This document shows positions 36,324-46,834 of a DNA stretch of 64,000 bases, piece after piece. Each line of letters begins with the position of its first letter. Positions within the stretch are counted from its first letter, which is position 1. A program made the translations under genes and the position numbers. The notes beneath the pieces are model-generated. The model saw nothing but the letters and a program-made list of their open reading frames with translations. It was not told the DNA's origin and searched no databases. This stretch comes from Chloroflexota bacterium (GTDB lineage: Bacteria > Chloroflexota > Ktedonobacteria > Ktedonobacterales > JADMIN01): contig JAJPKE010000045.1 in NCBI GenBank assembly GCA_021323855.1, positions 62,001 through 126,000 on the forward strand, given 5' to 3'.

Positions 36324-37941
36324 CGCTCTCCCCCAAATGCTCTGCGCTCTCCTGATGCGCTTGCGGCACGCTGACGGCGACGCGCGTGCCCTGACCCGGT
36401 TCCGTCGTTAGCGCGAACGTGCCATGCAATTCCTCGACTCGCTCTTGCATGATACGCAACCCCAGCCCATATCCAGGTACATCATTCGCGTCAACTGCGC
36501 CATTTGCGCCGTCATGGGCGTCGAACCCCTGGCCATTATCGGTAATGGTCAACTGCACCATTGTCCCTGCGCCCGTGAGACTGAGCGAGATCAGCGTCGC
36601 GTTCGAGTGGCGCGCGGCGTTCGCCAGCGCCTCCTGCGCAATACGCAGCAGCGCATGCTCCGTCTTGACATCGAGCGTGACAGGCCGCACATCGGTTGTC
36701 ACCGTGATGCCCAGGCGTGTGCTATAGGCATTGGCTAGCTCCTGCAACGCGCTGGCCAGGCCGAGATGCTCCAACGGCGCCGGGCGCAGTTCCAGCAGCA
36801 GCGCGCGCATTTCGCGGGTCATATTGCCTGTTGTCTGCTCCAACAGCGCGATATGCGGGCGAAGGTTGGCGGCGGATGAGCCAGCGCGCGCCGCCTCCTG
36901 CAAGCCGTCTGATAGCATACGTAGCGAGAAGAGATCCTGTGAGATGGCGTCGTGCAGTTCGCGTGAGATGCGCGAACGCTCCTCTAAGCGCGCGTTCTCC
37001 TCGGCCAGCCGCTGGCGGCGTTCGATGTTCTCAGCCAGTTGTCCGGCCATCTGGTTGAACTGCTGCTCCAATTGACCAATCTCGTCGCGATGGGGCGACG
37101 TTACCCTTTGGGTATAGTCGCCGCTGGCAAACTGTGTCGTCGCCAGCACCAGCCGCCGCAATCGTTGCCCCAGGCTGCGGGTGGTGACCCAGCCGAAAAA
37201 CAGGCCAACGGGAGTGACCAATATCAATAGCAGCAGATTACTTAACAAAGTGTTCCATAATGAATCCCACAGCGCCGCAACAAAACTACCCTCACTCTGA
37301 GCCGATAGAGGCATCTGAAAAAAGATTGCGCCAATTGGCTGATGGGTGGCGCTCCAGACGGGCTGCGCAGCGTATCCCAGCGTGGTGGAGCGCAGATGGA
37401 ATGTGCTCGAAGTAGCCCGCCCTGCAAGCGCATGGTCAATAGCCTGCGTTTGTTCAGGCATGAGCGAGGATACGGCCAGTCCCGCAGGATAGCGCGCAGG
37501 GTAGGAGCTGGCGACCAGGCGGTTATCTGGCGCGACAAGCAGGGCGATGGCAACCTGCGTTGGATCAGCATCGGTTGCCGTGATGTAGGGCGCATAGATG
37601 TTGAGGTTCTGGTGAACCTGGTCCTGATATACCAGCGCGATGGTATGCGCCTGCCCTGGGATGAAATTGGTGCGTGGATCGAGCGCCGTGCCCTGCGCTT
37701 GCAGCGAGGCCAGCATAGCGTAGGATTGCGCCTGTTGTTGAATGGCTGTGGCATAGTCATTGGGCTGCGCGCCGGAGAAACCGGAGAAAAAGGTGACTAC
37801 TGCGCCGCGTGCGAGCGCACCCAACAGAATAAAAGAAAAGACTGAGCCAATCGTCACCGCGACGTATGAAATCGTCATACGGGCGCGCAGGCTCGGCCAG
37901 TTAGAGGGCAATAAGAAATGTAACTGTGGTGGAAGACGCAT
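36316..37941 (-). CDS. Sensor histidine kinase (HisKA_3 type, HAMP)
   Basis: 541 aa. Membrane helix near residues 22-45, extracytoplasmic sensor domain of about 190 residues, second helix (LLSNLLLLILVTPVGLFFGWV), HAMP, then the dimerisation helix with phosphoacceptor His in ISRELHDAISQDLF. C-terminal ATPase: IAQEALANAARHSNA (N box), DNGQGFD and GLGLRIMQERVEEL (G box). The G1/G2 loop contains AHDGANGAVDANDV, a 9-bp-repeat tract. The ATG at 37941 is preferred (GAGG upstream) over an overlapping one at 38022. The sensed signal is unknown. Confidence 0.93.
   Translation of the reverse strand: MRLPPQLHFLLPSNWPSLRARMTISYVAVTIGSVFSFILLGALARGAVVTFFSGFSGAQPNDYATAIQQQAQSYAMLASLQAQGTALDPRTNFIPGQAHTIALVYQDQVHQNLNIYAPYITATDADPTQVAIALLVAPDNRLVASSYPARYPAGLAVSSLMPEQTQAIDHALAGRATSSTFHLRSTTLGYAAQPVWSATHQPIGAIFFQMPLSAQSEGSFVAALWDSLWNTLLSNLLLLILVTPVGLFFGWVTTRSLGQRLRRLVLATTQFASGDYTQRVTSPHRDEIGQLEQQFNQMAGQLAENIERRQRLAEENARLEERSRISRELHDAISQDLFSLRMLSDGLQEAARAGSSAANLRPHIALLEQTTGNMTREMRALLLELRPAPLEHLGLASALQELANAYSTRLGITVTTDVRPVTLDVKTEHALLRIAQEALANAARHSNATLISLSLTGAGTMVQLTITDNGQGFDAHDGANGAVDANDVPGYGLGLRIMQERVEELHGTFALTTEPGQGTRVAVSVPQAHQESAEHLGESDD
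36488..36514 (-). repeat. Three tandem 9-bp units in the histidine kinase
   Basis: GCGTCAACT, GCGCCATTT, GCGCCGTCA (plus strand) with a degenerate 9-bp period, encoding the loop insertion between the G1 and G2 boxes. Confidence 0.65.
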
Positions 37942-38008
37942 AGCGCCGCCTCGCTTCTGGCGCGCGGGCTGGGAGCGCACGGTGAGTGCGCTCCCAGCGA
38001 GCAATCGG

Positions 38009-39055
38009 CTAATGGGTGACATCCCGGCGCACCGTCAACCAGCAGGCAACGCCGACGAATGCCAGTAGGTAGACAGCCACCACGATCAGCGAATGCCCTG
38101 TGGAATAAGCGCCAGCGTCTCCAATGGAGAGCGCGTGCATCTGATTATAAATCAGCGACAGGAGATTATTCGCCAGGAAGTAATCTGGAATGTGCTGCGC
38201 GAAGCCCGGCATACTGGTGAAGAGACCCGTGATTACTGGTTCCAAGAGTAGCCAGACCAGCGGCCCGACGATACCGACGACCGACGACCGGCCCAGCGTG
38301 CCAAAGAACAGCGCCATCAGCATAAAGCTGTACCAGAACAGCACTCCGAACAGCGCGAAGAGAACGAAATGGCCAAATACAGGAGCCGTCAAGAAGCCCA
38401 GGCCCGCGCCGACCCCCGCCAGATGCGCCATCACGCCGCCTATGAGCGACCCCAGCAGCATCACGAAGAGTACTGCTGGAACGACATAGATTGCCAGCAC
38501 CGCAATCTTCGCAAAGAGAAACTGTAAGCGAGTCGGGCCACGAGTGAACATCAGGCGCACTGTTCCCAGGCTGTATTCGCCGCCTACCAGTATCCCAGCC
38601 AGGATGATTCCCAGCACCACGAACTGCTCTATGAGGAATCGTTCTTCGGCGTTCCAGACGCCCGGCATATTCAGGTAGATCGCCAGCCCATCCAGCACGC
38701 GCTGCTTCTCATGTTGCCGGTCCGCCAGAGTAGGCGGATGATTGAGACACCCTGGATTGTACGGAAATTGGGCGCAGCTATCAGGCGTGTAACTGGTGGC
38801 CGGCAGACCGGCATCATGAATGGCAACGATGCCAGTGGCGAAAAAACCACCTCCAATAAGGAGCACTGCAATGAGCAGCAGCACCAGTGACAGCCTGCGG
38901 CGGCGCACTTTATAGAGGTCCATGCCGATCAGTCGCAGCAAGACGCTCAGATAATCGCTGCGTCCTCGCACAATCGGCGCGACATGACTCACACCGGGCA
39001 ATGCCCCTGGCGACGTTTGTACTGACGTGTTTGCGGTATCCACTGCTTCTCTCAC
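38009..39055 (-). CDS. ABC-2 type transporter permease
   Basis: 348 aa with about six hydrophobic helices (LSLVLLLIAVLLIGGGFFATG; FVVLGIILAGILVGGEYSLGTVRLMFTRG) and the typical GGEYSLGTVR segment after helix 2. Pairs with the ATPase just upstream. The 15-bp spacing and shared strand with the ATPase and two-component genes indicate one operon. Similar operons export peptides or antibiotics in Gram-positive-like bacteria; the substrate here is unknown. Confidence 0.9.
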   Translation of the reverse strand: MREAVDTANTSVQTSPGALPGVSHVAPIVRGRSDYLSVLLRLIGMDLYKVRRRRLSLVLLLIAVLLIGGGFFATGIVAIHDAGLPATSYTPDSCAQFPYNPGCLNHPPTLADRQHEKQRVLDGLAIYLNMPGVWNAEERFLIEQFVVLGIILAGILVGGEYSLGTVRLMFTRGPTRLQFLFAKIAVLAIYVVPAVLFVMLLGSLIGGVMAHLAGVGAGLGFLTAPVFGHFVLFALFGVLFWYSFMLMALFFGTLGRSSVVGIVGPLVWLLLEPVITGLFTSMPGFAQHIPDYFLANNLLSLIYNQMHALSIGDAGAYSTGHSLIVVAVYLLAFVGVACWLTVRRDVTH

Positions 39056-39070
39056 TTTCGCTTATTTCGT

Positions 39071-40114
39071 TTATTTCGCAGGTGAACCGGAGCCAAATCG
39101 CGTGCGTAGCAATCCACCCTTGCGGGCACGAGCGCCTTCGCCAGCATCTGTGCCGGTCAATTCGAGGAAGAACTCTTCGAGGCTTGTCTGGTGCTGATAC
39201 ATCTCAGCGACGATCAGCCCATTGCGCGCCAGCAGCGCGGTAATCTCCTGCGAGCGCGTGGTGGGCGCATCCACAAAGAGCACCGGCTGGCCATGTGAAT
39301 CGCTGCCGCTGCTCACGCGCGTTATCCAGTTCATGTCGCGCTTGCTGGCCTGTTGCAGAATGACCAGCGCCTGTTCTGTCTCTTCAGGCGTGCCTAGCCG
39401 CACGAGGAGCTGCTGGCCGCCGCTCAACAATTCCTGCACATCCCCTTGTTTGATGAGCTTGCCCTTCTGCAAAATCGCCACGCGATTGCAGACCTGCTGA
39501 ATCTCAGAGAGGATATGGCTGGAAAGGAAAACCGTCTTGCCGGCTTCGGCGAGCCGTCCGATCAACTGGCGTATCTCGCGCACGCCGGCGGGGTCCAGGC
39601 CGTTGGTTGGCTCATCCAGCAGAATCAACTCGGGATCGGTCAAGAGGGCTGCGCCGAGCGCCAGGCGTTGCTTCATGCCAAGCGAATAGGTGCGATAGGT
39701 GTCGCCGCCGCGCGCTCCCAGGTCTACCAGGTCCAGCACTTCGTCCATGCGCGCCTGATTCGCTCGCCCCAACTTCATACCAGAGGCCGCCGCGACTATG
39801 CGCAGGTTATCCACGCCAGAAAGATACGGGTAGAAGACTGGCGTCTCGACAATTGCGCCGATACGCGGCAATATTTCATGCAGGTGTGTGGCGTTGTCCA
39901 GCCCGAAGAGTGAGATGTTGCCTGCTGTGGGCCGGATCAATCCCAGTAGCATGCGGATAGTCGTAGTTTTGCCGGCGCCGTTCGGTCCCAGAAAGCCAAA
40001 CACATCGCCGCGTAACACTTCCAGATTCAGATCGCTGACGGCGACCAGCGATTCATACGCTTTCGTCAGCCCAACCGTGCTGATGACTTGCTCGTGTGCA
40101 TGTTCTGTTGCCAT
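39071..40114 (-). CDS. ABC transporter ATP-binding protein (exporter type)
   Basis: 347 aa. Walker A GPNGAGKTTT, Q-loop ETPVFYPYLSG, signature YSLGMKQRL, Walker B LILLDEPTNGLD, switch His in LSSHILSE. C-terminal ~80 residues resemble the BcrA/DrrA extension. First gene of a four-gene operon (ATPase, permease, sensor kinase, regulator). AAGGAACC precedes the ATG at 40114; an upstream in-frame start is less likely. Confidence 0.94.
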   Translation of the reverse strand: MATEHAHEQVISTVGLTKAYESLVAVSDLNLEVLRGDVFGFLGPNGAGKTTTIRMLLGLIRPTAGNISLFGLDNATHLHEILPRIGAIVETPVFYPYLSGVDNLRIVAAASGMKLGRANQARMDEVLDLVDLGARGGDTYRTYSLGMKQRLALGAALLTDPELILLDEPTNGLDPAGVREIRQLIGRLAEAGKTVFLSSHILSEIQQVCNRVAILQKGKLIKQGDVQELLSGGQQLLVRLGTPEETEQALVILQQASKRDMNWITRVSSGSDSHGQPVLFVDAPTTRSQEITALLARNGLIVAEMYQHQTSLEEFFLELTGTDAGEGARARKGGLLRTRFGSGSPAK

Positions 40115-40430
40115 ACGTGGTTCCTTTGTCTGCTGTCTGCGCCGTTCCCTCTTTTGCAAGGGGATTGGCGAACTGACAGTATTTATCTCTATCGGAAAGG
40201 AGTGTGGGTCGTTTCCCTCGCTCTGGCAACAAGTGTAGCTGCCCACCAGGGCATTTGAGATCAGCGTGAAGTAGATTGCGTATCATCATTTTGTTGAGGG
40301 CGACTGAGTGCGATGATGAGGTAGTATTTGTGGCGAGAGGAGGCGAGGCGAAACGTCCAAGCAATTCCCACAATTTCCAGGTGACGGGTCCTCTGAGCCT
40401 GGCGGGCCGGAAACAGCCGGCGACCTGGAA
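40115..40430. other. Intergenic divergent promoter region
   Basis: 316 bp between the divergent ABC operon and the next membrane-anchored protein. No gene seen; it should contain both promoters. Confidence 0.4.
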
Positions 40431-41855
40431 GTGACGACCCTACCGGCGCTGGGCGGGCAGAGGAGCAGCGCGCGCCACCGGATGCTCTGGTCGGCTGAGG
40501 GATTGGTGGGGCGGAGGCTGACCACACGCCAGCGGGTACTACGTGGGGGAACCGTGATCGTGCTGCTGGCGTTGATCGTTGGCGTGTTGCTCGCGCGTCT
40601 GCGTGGCGACGCCGCAACGACGCGGTCCAGTTTCCTTCCACTGCCAACCACCGCTGTATTTACGACCATCAACGAGCGCGACGATCTCAATTGTTTGCGT
40701 GACGCAGCGTGGCGGCAGGATGGGCGTTTGCTCGCCGTGCTGGGCAACACCACGGATTGTCCGCTGACCACCTACGTGCCGGGCATCATCAACATCTACA
40801 GCGGCGATGGCAAAACGCTGGTCCGGCAGATCAGACCGGATGCCAGCGTCTTCGCTGCGCTGCATGTTAGCGCGCCGTCCGTCTCACTCGCCACGCCGAC
40901 GCCGCCGTTTAGGAACACCGACAACTATACGCCGCCGATTCTCTACTATCACTCGATTCTCTGGTCGCCGGATCAGCAGCAGCTTGGCGCCACGTTCGCC
41001 GCCGTTACGTCATTTGCGCCGCTTCGCCAGTTCAGCGGTCTGCTGGTGATGAATGCCGATGGGACACAGGCGCGGGTGCTCTTGCGCCAGGAACAGCCAT
41101 CTGACAATGGCTATTTGTATCTGGTCTGGGGGCTATCTCAGGGCGAGCCGGTCACAGTGAGAAGCGTGGAGTCGTCGGGCGATGCGCCGCTGGATGTGAC
41201 GCCTGCGCTTGCCTACAACTGGCAGCCTGACGGCACGCTGCGGCCCATTACGCCGTTGACGCCGCAGAGCATGGTGGCGCGGCCTGCGCCTGGCCCAGTT
41301 GGCGCGCCGGATGGCGGCGCGTTCTTTACGCCCTGGCAGCCGGGAACACTGACCGTATATCTGCAAACTCGCCCCAACCAGGGAATACCGGCGATGATTG
41401 CCACCTGGGCGCCAATTCCCTTTGCGGCATGGTCTCCGGATGGCCGCTACCTTGCCGATACCGTGGCGCTCGAAGGTCGTTTCCAGCCGTCCGGTGTGCC
41501 TCCACCGTCGGCGCAGGTGTTGCAGGCGCAACAGGCGGCGTCATTGCCAGTGTTCCCCGTTCGTGACGCCGGACTCCAACAGGTCCTCAACAGCATACCG
41601 GATATTGCGCCTGGCCTGTTCCCAGGCGAGATCGGCATTTCGCTGGCTTGGCGATCCGATGGGCGTGTGCTGGCGGTCTTTGGCAACAATGGTATCTATT
41701 TCAATTTTTACGACTGCGCATCCGGTCGCCTGCTCACTAGCATCGAGGACCCTGGCTCGCCGTTCTCCATCGGCAACAGCATCATGCGCTGGTCGCCGGA
41801 CGGCAAGTGGCTCTTGCTCGGCTCCGGCGACCTGATGAACGTGCAGGGAGTGTGA
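40431..41855 (+). CDS. Membrane-anchored WD40/TolB-like propeller protein
   Basis: 474 aa. A ~35-residue basic cytosolic start is followed by one membrane helix (GGTVIVLLALIVGVLLA), then an extracytoplasmic domain with recurrent WSPDQQQ, WSPDGRYLAD, WRSDGRVLAVFG and WSPDGKWLLL motifs, typical propeller blades. Start taken as GTG at 40431 because no earlier in-frame start exists; no strong ribosome site. Ligand or enzymatic role unknown. Confidence 0.75.
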   Translation: MTTLPALGGQRSSARHRMLWSAEGLVGRRLTTRQRVLRGGTVIVLLALIVGVLLARLRGDAATTRSSFLPLPTTAVFTTINERDDLNCLRDAAWRQDGRLLAVLGNTTDCPLTTYVPGIINIYSGDGKTLVRQIRPDASVFAALHVSAPSVSLATPTPPFRNTDNYTPPILYYHSILWSPDQQQLGATFAAVTSFAPLRQFSGLLVMNADGTQARVLLRQEQPSDNGYLYLVWGLSQGEPVTVRSVESSGDAPLDVTPALAYNWQPDGTLRPITPLTPQSMVARPAPGPVGAPDGGAFFTPWQPGTLTVYLQTRPNQGIPAMIATWAPIPFAAWSPDGRYLADTVALEGRFQPSGVPPPSAQVLQAQQAASLPVFPVRDAGLQQVLNSIPDIAPGLFPGEIGISLAWRSDGRVLAVFGNNGIYFNFYDCASGRLLTSIEDPGSPFSIGNSIMRWSPDGKWLLLGSGDLMNVQGV

Positions 41856-41901
41856 ATGGCCGGAGGGTGAAACCTGCGACGAGGGGCCGGCGACTAAAGA
41901 T

Positions 41902-42043
41902 CGCGCCTGGATGGCGTGCCGCCGCGAAGTCCGCCGACGCGGACTGGAGACAGACATAAAGGCAAGTGCAAGGTCATGTCTGCTCCGAACCTGCGCAGGC
42001 AGGTTTCGCGGCTGAAAGCCATCCAGGCGCGAATTCATTCGCT
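41902..42043. repeat. Inverted pair of family B repeats
   Basis: Two copies face each other: 41902-41957 and, reversed, 41979-42043. Each has CCTGGATGGC, then a hairpin (AGTCCGC/GCGGACT at 41928-41945; AACCTGC/GCAGGTT at 41988-42005). The outer end is AGCGAATGAATTCGC. The region between the propeller gene and gyrA has no other content. Confidence 0.85.
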
Positions 42044-42053
42044 GGCTGGTTTG

Positions 42054-45000
42054 CTATTTGCCGTTCGGCGTGCCCTCATCCTCCGCATCGTCTTCGGCGA
42101 TGAAGGGCAGGGTGACATCTACGGCGTCTTCTTCATCGTCGCCGTACATCGTGGCAATTGAGACCACACGGTCGCCGCTGCCCAGGTGCATCAGCCGCAC
42201 ACCCTGCGTCGGGCGACCGCACTGGGCAATCGAATGCCAGTCAGTGCGAATGACGGTGCCAGCCGCCGAGATAATCATCAGATCGTGGTCATCTTCGGTC
42301 AGGATACGCGCGCCAGCGATGGACCCTGTTTTGTCGGTGAGCCGCGCCGTGATGACACCGCCGCCGCCGCGTCCCTGGGTGGGATATTCAGCGACCGGCG
42401 TGCGCTTGCCATAGCCATTCGTTGTGACGACGAGCAGTTCGGCGTCTGGCTTAGCAGTGCAGAGCGCGACTACGCTATCCTTCTCATCCAGCCGGATGCC
42501 GCGCACGCCGCCGCTGGTGCGCGAGGCAGCGCGTAGCTCCTGCACCTCGAAGCGGATGGACTGGCCGCGTTCGGTTATCAGCATCACCTGGTCGGTGGCC
42601 GAGACGAGCCGCGCGCCAATCAATTCGTCGCCCGGCTCCAGGTCCATCGCAATTAGGCCCAGACTGCGCACGACGGCGAACTCGTCGAGGCTGGTCTTCT
42701 TGACCTCGCCCAGCTTCGTTGCCATCACCATATAGTCGCGCGCGACGAACTTCGGCACGCAGACAACGGCGGTAATAGACTCTTCCTGCTCGACGTTGAT
42801 GAGATTGCGCAGGTGATCGCCCTTCGCCGCGCGGCCCACATCCGGCAGCGCATAGGCTTTGAGCTGGTAGACCTTGCCGCGATTGGTGAAGAAGAGCAGC
42901 GAGTCGTGCGCGTGGACGACGAGCAGTTGCGCCACGTCGTCGTCTTCATGCGTGGTGATCCCGCGTGACCCCTTGCCGCCGCGTCGCTGCGCGCGATACG
43001 CGCCCGCTCCCATGCGTTTGATGTAGCCGTTCGTGGTCAGCGTGACGACCGTTTCATCATTGGGAATCAGGTCTTCTTCAGTGAAGTCGGTGGCCTCGGC
43101 CTCAACGATTTCGGTGCGGCGTGGGTCGCCATACTTCTCTTTGAGTTCCGCGAGGTCCTGCTTGATGAGCGCACGCACCTCTTCGATGTTCGCGAGAATC
43201 TTTTGCAGATTGGCGATGGTGCGCTGAACCTCGGCCAGTTCCTCCTGCACCTTGCGGCGCTCCAACGCGGCCAACCGGCCAAGTTGCATGTCGAGGACGG
43301 CCTTCGCCTGCTCCTCGCTGAGTTTGAAGCGCGTCTGCAAGTTGTTTGACGCGGTTTCACGGCTCTGCGAACGGCGGATGGTGTCAATCACGGCGTCGAG
43401 ATTGTCGAGCGCAATCGTCAGGCCGTCGAGGATGTGCTTACGCGCCTCCGCTTTGGCCAGATCGAACTTGGTGCGGCGCGTGATGACGATCTCACGGTGA
43501 TGGATATAGTGCGTGAGAATCGGCTTGAGGCCGAGCGTGCGCGGCTGATTATCCACCAGCGCCAGCATGTTCGCGCCGAAGGTGGTCTGCATCGCCGTGT
43601 ACTTGAAGAGCTGGTTCAGCACGCTGAGATGGCGCGCATCACGGCGCAGGTCCACCACCACGCGGATGCCCTGCCGGTCGGATTCGTCGCGCACATCGGT
43701 AATGCCGTCAATCTTCTTGTCGCGCGCCAGTTCGCTGATCTTCTTGACGAGATCTGCCTTGTTGACCTGATACGGCAGTTCGGTGACGATAATGCTGACC
43801 TTGCCGCGTTCGGTCTCCTCGGTGTGCGCTTTGGCGCGGATGACGATGCGCCCGCGTCCGGTGCTATAGGCGTTGCGGATGCCCTCGCGCTCCTGGATGG
43901 TGCCGCCAGTGGGGAAGTCTGGCCCGCGCACGATATGGTCGAGGTCTTCGGTGGTGGCCTCTGGATGGTCAATCAGATAGGTGATGCCGTCGCAGACTTC
44001 GCGCAGATTATGCGGCGGAATGTTCGTCGCCATGCCGACTGCGATGCCAGCGGCGCCGTTGATGAGCAGGTTGGGCAGCCGCGCCGGCAGCACCACTGGC
44101 TCGACGCTATGCCCATCATAGTTTGGCTTGAAATCTACGGTGTCACGGTCAATATCGGCCAGCAGTTCTTGCGCGATAGTAGACATCTTCGCTTCTGTGT
44201 ATCTCATTGCGGCAGGCGGATCGTCGTCAAGCGAATTGTGAACGAACACACCGTCAGCGAGCAGGAAGTTGTGATGCTCGTCCACAGTAATATCGTACAC
44301 ATCCTCGCGCTCTTCGAGGAATCGCACTGACACAATGCGATGATTGTAATTGGCTCCCGCGGCCAACAAATCAGCCCAAGACTCAAAGTATGTCACCGCT
44401 TTGCGGCTTGCCGGAATCCAGTTAGCATCACGATGGCTATCGTAAGCTTCAGGAGTAATACTATCGGCAGACATACTGTGCAGTAAGCGCGAAACATAGC
44501 CCGCGATCTTTTGCCGCATCACTTGCCGCTTATAATCAGCATTGCTCCAGTTCTCGCGCAATGCTACCGCCGATTTCTGTGCGAGTTCTTGCATCATTTG
44601 CGGATTGGCTGCAATGCGCCGTAGATTGCTTGCATGCACCCCTTCGCGTTGAGCCGTGCGGAACTCTGCGTTTGTGCGTTGCCGCGTAATTTTCGCTCGA
44701 TGGAATTCGCGCATTGAGGGCTTGTTCCACATTGCATGAGCCATGCGAGAGAAATGGTTAGCGCCAAACTTCGCTCGATACACTGGATTATTCCAGAACG
44801 CGCGTGCATTTGCCGAGAGCTTTGCCCGAACTGATTGGCTAGACATTGCCCGTACAATGGCAACCACAATTTCTGCGCGCTTTTCGTCGTTGCCCCACAT
44901 CGCGTTGCTCTTTTCCGAGACGATGCGAGAGACTTCGCGCCGCATTTCAGGCGTCAAACGTCGTTTCTCAATGCCGCGAAGCGCCTTGCTCATACGCTCG

Positions 45001-46118
45001 CGGTACTCAGTATCTTGCCAGAGTGCCTTCATTCGCTTCGACACCTGAGCGCGAAGTTCTGGATTGGCTGTGTATAGTTCACGCAATTGGGGCGCAATAC
45101 GTTGCCCATTCACTTGCCGGAACGCAATATGTTGATTCTGCTCTACCATCCGCTTGCGTCGTTGTTCTCGTACTTGCGGATTTTGTTGATAGTAACGCTG
45201 CACACCAGCTCGTTGTACTGCGCGGAACTGAGGATTAGTCCATAATTCTTGCGCATGTTCCGCATGAAGGTGTAGGTGAGCCAGGAAATCCATGCGCTCA
45301 ATGTTGGTGGGCCGATTATCGAAGCGGTTGAAGTTCTTATGATGCCGTACGAATGGACCGTTAAACTTAGGCACCATTCCTTTTTCTGCATTGTACGAGT
45401 CAGCAATATGATGTACGAACTCGTAGCCGCCGTTCGATGGCTGCATCACACGCAGATATTCATTCATGCCCTCACGCACTGAAGCGGTGTCGAAATAGCC
45501 AGGCATGAGGCTATCATCAGGCGTGAGTTCCTGCGCCTGCTTGTAGGTGCCATCACGCAGCATGAAACGATGGTCAGGCGTGCAACGAATCGTTGCGCCA
45601 CTGTCCAGCGTGACCTCGACCAATTCGGCGCTCTTGCGGGTAATACGCGCGTTTCGGCCTTCACCGACAACGATCTTGCCGCTGGCGTCTACCGAATAGA
45701 CGAAGAACGTTTCGTCAGGCGGAAGCTGCGCCAACTCAGCCAAACTCTTCTCAGTGCCGTCCAGCAGCGATATTTTGGTGTCGCCGGTGAAACAGCCGAA
45801 GTTTCCCTGCCCCAGCGCCAGCGGGTAGCGCATGGCCCACCACTGCGTCAGGCGAACGAGCGTGTCGTAGACCGCCGCGTCGCCGTGGGGATGATATTCC
45901 TTCAAGACTTCGCCAACGATACCGGCGCACTTGCGGAACGAGCGGTTCGCCTGAAGGCCCATCTGATCCATCGCGTAGAGGACACGCCGGTGGACCGGCT
46001 TGAGTCCGTCGCGCACGTCTGGCAGCGCGCGGCTGACGATCACGCTCATCGAATAATCCAGGTAGGCGCCCCGCATCTCTTCGACGATGCCGACCGGCCT
46101 GACAATACCTAGCTCCAT
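42054..46118 (-). CDS. gyrA: DNA gyrase subunit A precursor containing an intein
   Basis: 1354-aa precursor. N-extein residues 1-108 and C-extein 629-1354 give a 834-aa GyrA, the usual size. Catalytic Tyr640 lies in [11 protein letters not shown] just after the intein. C-terminal GyrA box QRRGGKGS identifies GyrA rather than ParC. The intein (109-628) splices out between GQGNFG and SLDDD. At the position of E. coli Ser83 there is Ala81, and Asp85 is kept. The ATG at 46118 starts [20 protein letters not shown] lies 12 nt upstream. Confidence 0.96.
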   Translation of the reverse strand: MELGIVRPVGIVEEMRGAYLDYSMSVIVSRALPDVRDGLKPVHRRVLYAMDQMGLQANRSFRKCAGIVGEVLKEYHPHGDAAVYDTLVRLTQWWAMRYPLALGQGNFGCFTGDTKISLLDGTEKSLAELAQLPPDETFFVYSVDASGKIVVGEGRNARITRKSAELVEVTLDSGATIRCTPDHRFMLRDGTYKQAQELTPDDSLMPGYFDTASVREGMNEYLRVMQPSNGGYEFVHHIADSYNAEKGMVPKFNGPFVRHHKNFNRFDNRPTNIERMDFLAHLHLHAEHAQELWTNPQFRAVQRAGVQRYYQQNPQVREQRRKRMVEQNQHIAFRQVNGQRIAPQLRELYTANPELRAQVSKRMKALWQDTEYRERMSKALRGIEKRRLTPEMRREVSRIVSEKSNAMWGNDEKRAEIVVAIVRAMSSQSVRAKLSANARAFWNNPVYRAKFGANHFSRMAHAMWNKPSMREFHRAKITRQRTNAEFRTAQREGVHASNLRRIAANPQMMQELAQKSAVALRENWSNADYKRQVMRQKIAGYVSRLLHSMSADSITPEAYDSHRDANWIPASRKAVTYFESWADLLAAGANYNHRIVSVRFLEEREDVYDITVDEHHNFLLADGVFVHNSLDDDPPAAMRYTEAKMSTIAQELLADIDRDTVDFKPNYDGHSVEPVVLPARLPNLLINGAAGIAVGMATNIPPHNLREVCDGITYLIDHPEATTEDLDHIVRGPDFPTGGTIQEREGIRNAYSTGRGRIVIRAKAHTEETERGKVSIIVTELPYQVNKADLVKKISELARDKKIDGITDVRDESDRQGIRVVVDLRRDARHLSVLNQLFKYTAMQTTFGANMLALVDNQPRTLGLKPILTHYIHHREIVITRRTKFDLAKAEARKHILDGLTIALDNLDAVIDTIRRSQSRETASNNLQTRFKLSEEQAKAVLDMQLGRLAALERRKVQEELAEVQRTIANLQKILANIEEVRALIKQDLAELKEKYGDPRRTEIVEAEATDFTEEDLIPNDETVVTLTTNGYIKRMGAGAYRAQRRGGKGSRGITTHEDDDVAQLLVVHAHDSLLFFTNRGKVYQLKAYALPDVGRAAKGDHLRNLINVEQEESITAVVCVPKFVARDYMVMATKLGEVKKTSLDEFAVVRSLGLIAMDLEPGDELIGARLVSATDQVMLITERGQSIRFEVQELRAASRTSGGVRGIRLDEKDSVVALCTAKPDAELLVVTTNGYGKRTPVAEYPTQGRGGGGVITARLTDKTGSIAGARILTEDDHDLMIISAAGTVIRTDWHSIAQCGRPTQGVRLMHLGSGDRVVSIATMYGDDEEDAVDVTLPFIAEDDAEDEGTPNGK
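44235..45794 (-). mobile_element. Intein with HNH homing endonuclease in GyrA
   Basis: 520 residues. Splicing blocks: [14 protein letters not shown] with Cys1; [39 protein letters not shown] followed by Ser+1. All nucleophiles and the penultimate His and terminal Asn are present, so splicing is predicted. The centre has an HNH motif ([18 protein letters not shown], about precursor residues 257-274), not LAGLIDADG. It is followed by at least eight repeats of the form hWxNPxxR (for example [30 protein letters not shown]), probably a DNA-recognition array. Confidence 0.95.
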
Positions 46119-46358
46119 AGGGTTGTTGTTCCTCCACTGGGATGTCGCAGATACATGGGAAGCGGACACTTATAGTGCTGGTCCGCGTGTATCGTGGGTG
46201 ATATGGTGATGAAGCAGGCACGGTGATGTGCGCCCGCAATGCGATCATGGTTCAGAAAGAGACTCAAAAATTCGTCCTTCGCTGTTGCTATGTCATGTAT
46301 TCTCTCCGGCGCGATGTAAACCGGCAACAGCAGCGGTCAGACGCGCAAAACTCTACTT

Positions 46359-46387
46359 ATTATATCACGAAAATTATATCACGAAAA
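46359..46387 (-). promoter_or_regulatory. gyrA: Tandem 14-bp direct repeat with two -10-like boxes, gyrA upstream region
   Basis: TTATATCACGAAAA is present twice head to tail (46360-46373, 46374-46387). On the minus strand each unit carries a TATAAT (46359-46364, 46373-46378), 14 bp apart. Candidate gyrA promoter(s) ~240 bp upstream; no good -35 found. The rest of the 46119-46834 gap has no gene, only a family A copy and a degenerate hairpin at ~46676-46713. Confidence 0.5.
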
Positions 46388-46617
46388 CGCCGGAAATCCG
46401 CTTTTCATGGGGGATAACGGCCAGTACGGGCTATCTTGTTTCACTCTTTCGGGGGCTATCTTCAGTGCCCACTGCCAGTGCCTACTGCAAAGACGCGGAA
46501 AGAGACATCTATGCCAGCAAAACGACCTACACAGCGAACAATGTAGCCATTTGCCCATCATTAGCCCGCACGTTGGTATGGCCTCTGCGTTTCCCTTGCG
46601 ACGGCGCCTGAGCTAGA

Positions 46618-46657
46618 CCTCACCCCCTAACCCCCTCTCCTTGTGGGAGAGGGGGAA
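46618..46657. repeat. Dispersed hairpin repeat, family A, copy 7
   Basis: CCTCACCCCCTAA flank and CCCCCTCTCC / GGAGAGGGGG arms. Confidence 0.85.
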
Positions 46658-46834
46658 CCAGAGCAGCCTCATCATTAATTTCCTTCTCTTTCTCTCTGTG
46701 AGAGAGGAGAACCAGGTGAAGTGCGGTGTGGGGCAGGTTCACATACGAGCAGACGACGCCAAAAAGCCGGGAAAAACCGGCACGGACGGTTGGCACGCGG
46801 TATGCGCTTAGAGAACATCTCAGGACGACACGCT

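Noticed and set aside
42054-46118. Topoisomerase IV subunit A (ParC) instead of GyrA
   Set aside because: The QRRGGKGS GyrA box is present in the C-terminal domain, which supports GyrA.
46228-46611. Plus-strand open frame of 127 codons between gyrA and the next gene
   Set aside because: Residue composition is not protein-like and it lies in a region with repeats and a possible promoter.
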